Of a DNA stretch of 25,375 nt, positions 23,544 through 25,375 are shown piece by piece. The position numbers and the translations under genes are program-made. Under the pieces are notes generated by a model. The model was not told the DNA's origin and made no database searches. It saw only the letters and a list, made by a program, of their open reading frames with translations. The DNA lies in the NCBI GenBank assembly GCA_902493545.1, contig CABUQI010000008.1, forward strand, positions 1 to 25,375. Reading direction: 5' to 3'. The stretch comes from an uncultured Collinsella sp. (GTDB taxonomy: Bacteria > Actinomycetota > Coriobacteriia > Coriobacteriales > Coriobacteriaceae). The first letter of the stretch is position 1. Each line of letters begins with the position of its first letter.

Positions 23544-23748
23544 TATACTAACCGGCGGCGAATCTGCTCCATCGCTTAGAGCTGCTGCGTCTGGACGGCG
23601 CGTGATAGGGCTGCCAAAGCGATCGCCAGCGTGCTGAGCAACGTCCTCTCTGTGCGCACCTGTTTTTGTATGTATTAGCGCACTACCAAGCACGCCCGCG
23701 CGGCCGCATGCCGTGCCCATTGCGCGTGCAGATAAGGAACAACAACAT
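23544..23748 (+). promoter_or_regulatory. probable -10 and long leader of the helicase gene
   Basis: TATACT at 23544-23549 is a good -10, without a clear -35. From there about 195 non-coding bases precede the helicase ATG. They can fold: GTGCGC (23652-23657) with GCGCAC (23678-23683) across a TTTTT loop, and GCACGC (23690-23695) with GCGTGC (23724-23729), ending just before the ribosome-binding AAGGA. Several DEAD-box helicases regulate their own message through such leaders; that applies here only by inference. Confidence 0.45.
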
Positions 23749-25375
23749 ATGCGTAATTCTGTATCCGACGTCACGGACGCCGAGATTCTGGACGAGGCCC
23801 GCGAGGCCATGACCCAGGCTGCCTTCGATGCCGCCGATGAGGCCAATGCTGCCCAGACCGTCGAGTCCGCTACCGAGAGCCTGCCCGCCTTTGACGAGCT
23901 GGGCCTTTCGGACGAGATGCTTCGTGCTATCGAGAACCTAGGCTACACGGCGCCCACGCCTGTCCAGGCTGGCTCGATCCCCGTGGTGCTCGAGGGCCGC
24001 GACCTGCTTGCCGCTGCTCAGACCGGCACCGGCAAGACGGCCGCCTTCTTGCTGCCGACCATGAACAACCTGGAGCACATCGCTCCGCCCAAGCCCGTGC
24101 GCGAGCGTGGCGGTCGCAACCGCCGTCGCGGCACCAAGAAGCCCGAGGGCAACGGTCGCGGTCCCTTGATGCTCGTCATCACCCCCACGCGCGAGCTTGC
24201 CCAGCAGATCGACGAGGTCGCGAGCAAGATTGCCGACGTCACTGGCCATGTCGCCGTGACCGTCGTGGGCGGCGTGAGCTACAAGCCGCAGACCGCGGCG
24301 CTCAAGTACGGCTGTGACATCCTGGTCGCTACGCCGGGCCGTCTGGTTGACCTGATCGAGCAGGGCGCCTGCCACCTGGACGAGGTCAAGGTGCTGGTGC
24401 TGGACGAGGCCGACCGCATGCTCGACATGGGCTTTTTGCCCGCCGTCCGCCGCATTGTGCGCGAGACGCCGGCCGAGCGTCAGACGCTGCTGTTCTCGGC
24501 CACGCTCGACGAGGAGGCCGTGGGCGAGATCACCGACCTGGTGAGCGACCCGGCCCGCGTGGAGATCGCGCCTGCCACGTCGACCGCCGACACCGTCGAC
24601 CAGTTTGTGTTCCCGGTGTCCATCGAGGCCAAGAACAACCTGCTGCCCGAGTTCCTCAAGAAGGAGGGCCCGGAGCGCACCATCGTCTTTATGCGCACCA
24701 AGCACCGCGCCGACAGCTGCTGCCGTCGTCTGGAGCGCAAGGGCATCAAGGCCGCCGCGATTCACGGCAACCGCAGCCAGGCTCAGCGCGAGCGTGCCCT
24801 TTCGGCCTTCCGCGACGGTACCGTCGACGTGTTGGTGGCAACCGACGTGCTCGCCCGCGGCATCGACATCAGCGACGTGCGCTACGTCGTGAACTTTGAC
24901 GTGCCGGCCGAGCCGACCGACTACATCCACCGTATTGGCCGTACGGGCCGCGCCGGCGAGCTGGGCTGGGCCATCACGTTTGTGACCGAGCAGGATGTCG
25001 ATGAGTTCTACGAGATCGAGAAGCTCATGGACAAGACCGCCGACATCTACGAGGCCGGCGACCTGCATGTGGGCCCCAATCCGCCCGCGGTTGACCCCGA
25101 GCGCGATCCTGCGGCCTTTAAGGTGAAGAAGAAGACCAAGCGCGGCAAGTCCAAGAGCAAGAAGAAGCTTGAGCAGGCGCGTCGCGACGGCAAACGCAAC
25201 GGCGACGATTACGGTGATGTGGCCGGTCGTTCCAACCGCGGTCGAGACGAGCGTCGCGGCGACGGTGAGCGTCCGAGCCGTCCCAAGCGCGGCGGCAAGA
25301 CCCGCGTGCGCGAGGGCGTTCAGGCTCGCGTGGACGAGGCTGTGGAGAGCGTGGCCCGCGAGGTGGCTGCCGAGG
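23749..25375 (+). CDS. DEAD-box RNA helicase (3' end outside window)
   Basis: 542 codons seen and still open. AAGGA lies 10 bases before ATG 23749. An acidic stretch of 45 residues precedes the helicase core: FDELGLSDEMLRAIENLGY with the Q motif (TPTPVQAGSIP), AAAQTGTGKTAAF, ITPTRELAQQ, ATPGRLVDL, LVLDEADRML, LFSATLD, then the second domain with IVFMRTKHRA, ATDVLARGIDI and HRIGRTGRAG. An Arg/Lys/Gly insert (GGRNRRRGTKK) follows motif I. The C-terminal tail from about residue 460 is very basic and repetitive, as in RhlE/CsdA-like proteins, and should bind RNA. It unwinds short RNA duplexes, in ribosome assembly or mRNA decay. I cannot choose between deaD, csdA and rhlE. Confidence 0.95.
   Translation, partial: MRNSVSDVTDAEILDEAREAMTQAAFDAADEANAAQTVESATESLPAFDELGLSDEMLRAIENLGYTAPTPVQAGSIPVVLEGRDLLAAAQTGTGKTAAFLLPTMNNLEHIAPPKPVRERGGRNRRRGTKKPEGNGRGPLMLVITPTRELAQQIDEVASKIADVTGHVAVTVVGGVSYKPQTAALKYGCDILVATPGRLVDLIEQGACHLDEVKVLVLDEADRMLDMGFLPAVRRIVRETPAERQTLLFSATLDEEAVGEITDLVSDPARVEIAPATSTADTVDQFVFPVSIEAKNNLLPEFLKKEGPERTIVFMRTKHRADSCCRRLERKGIKAAAIHGNRSQAQRERALSAFRDGTVDVLVATDVLARGIDISDVRYVVNFDVPAEPTDYIHRIGRTGRAGELGWAITFVTEQDVDEFYEIEKLMDKTADIYEAGDLHVGPNPPAVDPERDPAAFKVKKKTKRGKSKSKKKLEQARRDGKRNGDDYGDVAGRSNRGRDERRGDGERPSRPKRGGKTRVREGVQARVDEAVESVAREVAAE

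Overview
The window is high-GC chromosomal DNA of a gut-type anaerobic actinobacterium. Codon use, the two tRNA genes, the rubredoxin / flavin reductase pair, the glutamate synthase genes and many intergenic palindromes together suggest Coriobacteriia, most likely Collinsella. That assignment rests on general resemblance, not on a search.

Layout. 1-522: start of a leftward gene, then a promoter, tRNA-Gln(CTG), tRNA-Glu(CTC) and a terminator. 579-1956: a TPR-like protein overlapping smpB. 2164-2899: flavin reductase-domain protein and a 47-residue rubredoxin with its own promoter and terminator. 3051-5144 (leftward): gpmA followed by an Nramp-type metal transporter. 5145-5683: a gene-free stretch with three phased palindromes and a coding-like remnant. 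5684-11868: gltB-gltD, the two subunits of glutamate synthase. 11869-12283: a large nested inverted repeat. 12284-12991: an unrecognised protein. 13185-14261: a predicted AbiEi-like / PD-(D/E)XK nuclease-like protein with a pair of palindromes on each side. 14557-15927: metal-dependent amidohydrolase. 16018-16491 (leftward): small membrane zinc-ribbon protein. 16638-19692 (leftward): copper module copA-copZ-csoR with a CsoR-type operator in front of copA. 20023-23241 (leftward): an FHA-domain protein and a membrane-anchored Ser/Thr kinase. 23749-end: DEAD-box RNA helicase, cut by the window edge, with a leader of about 200 bases.

The most striking feature is not a gene. Ten intergenic palindromes (family A) share 15-nt arms and are all exactly 57 bp long. 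When adjacent they are separated by 23 nt (once 24), giving an 80-bp period. Arm positions 5 and 6 vary in a compensated way, so pairing appears to be conserved. A second family (B) has three copies, all exactly 67 bp; two of these sit in the two gaps of the copper operon. Two further inverted repeats built on GTCCCC/GGGGAC arms lie after gltD and after csoR.

Most genes are ordinary housekeeping or accessory functions. The parts most worth following up are the phased palindromes, the repeat-bracketed nuclease-like gene, and the FHA-kinase pair with mutually exclusive hairpins between the two genes.
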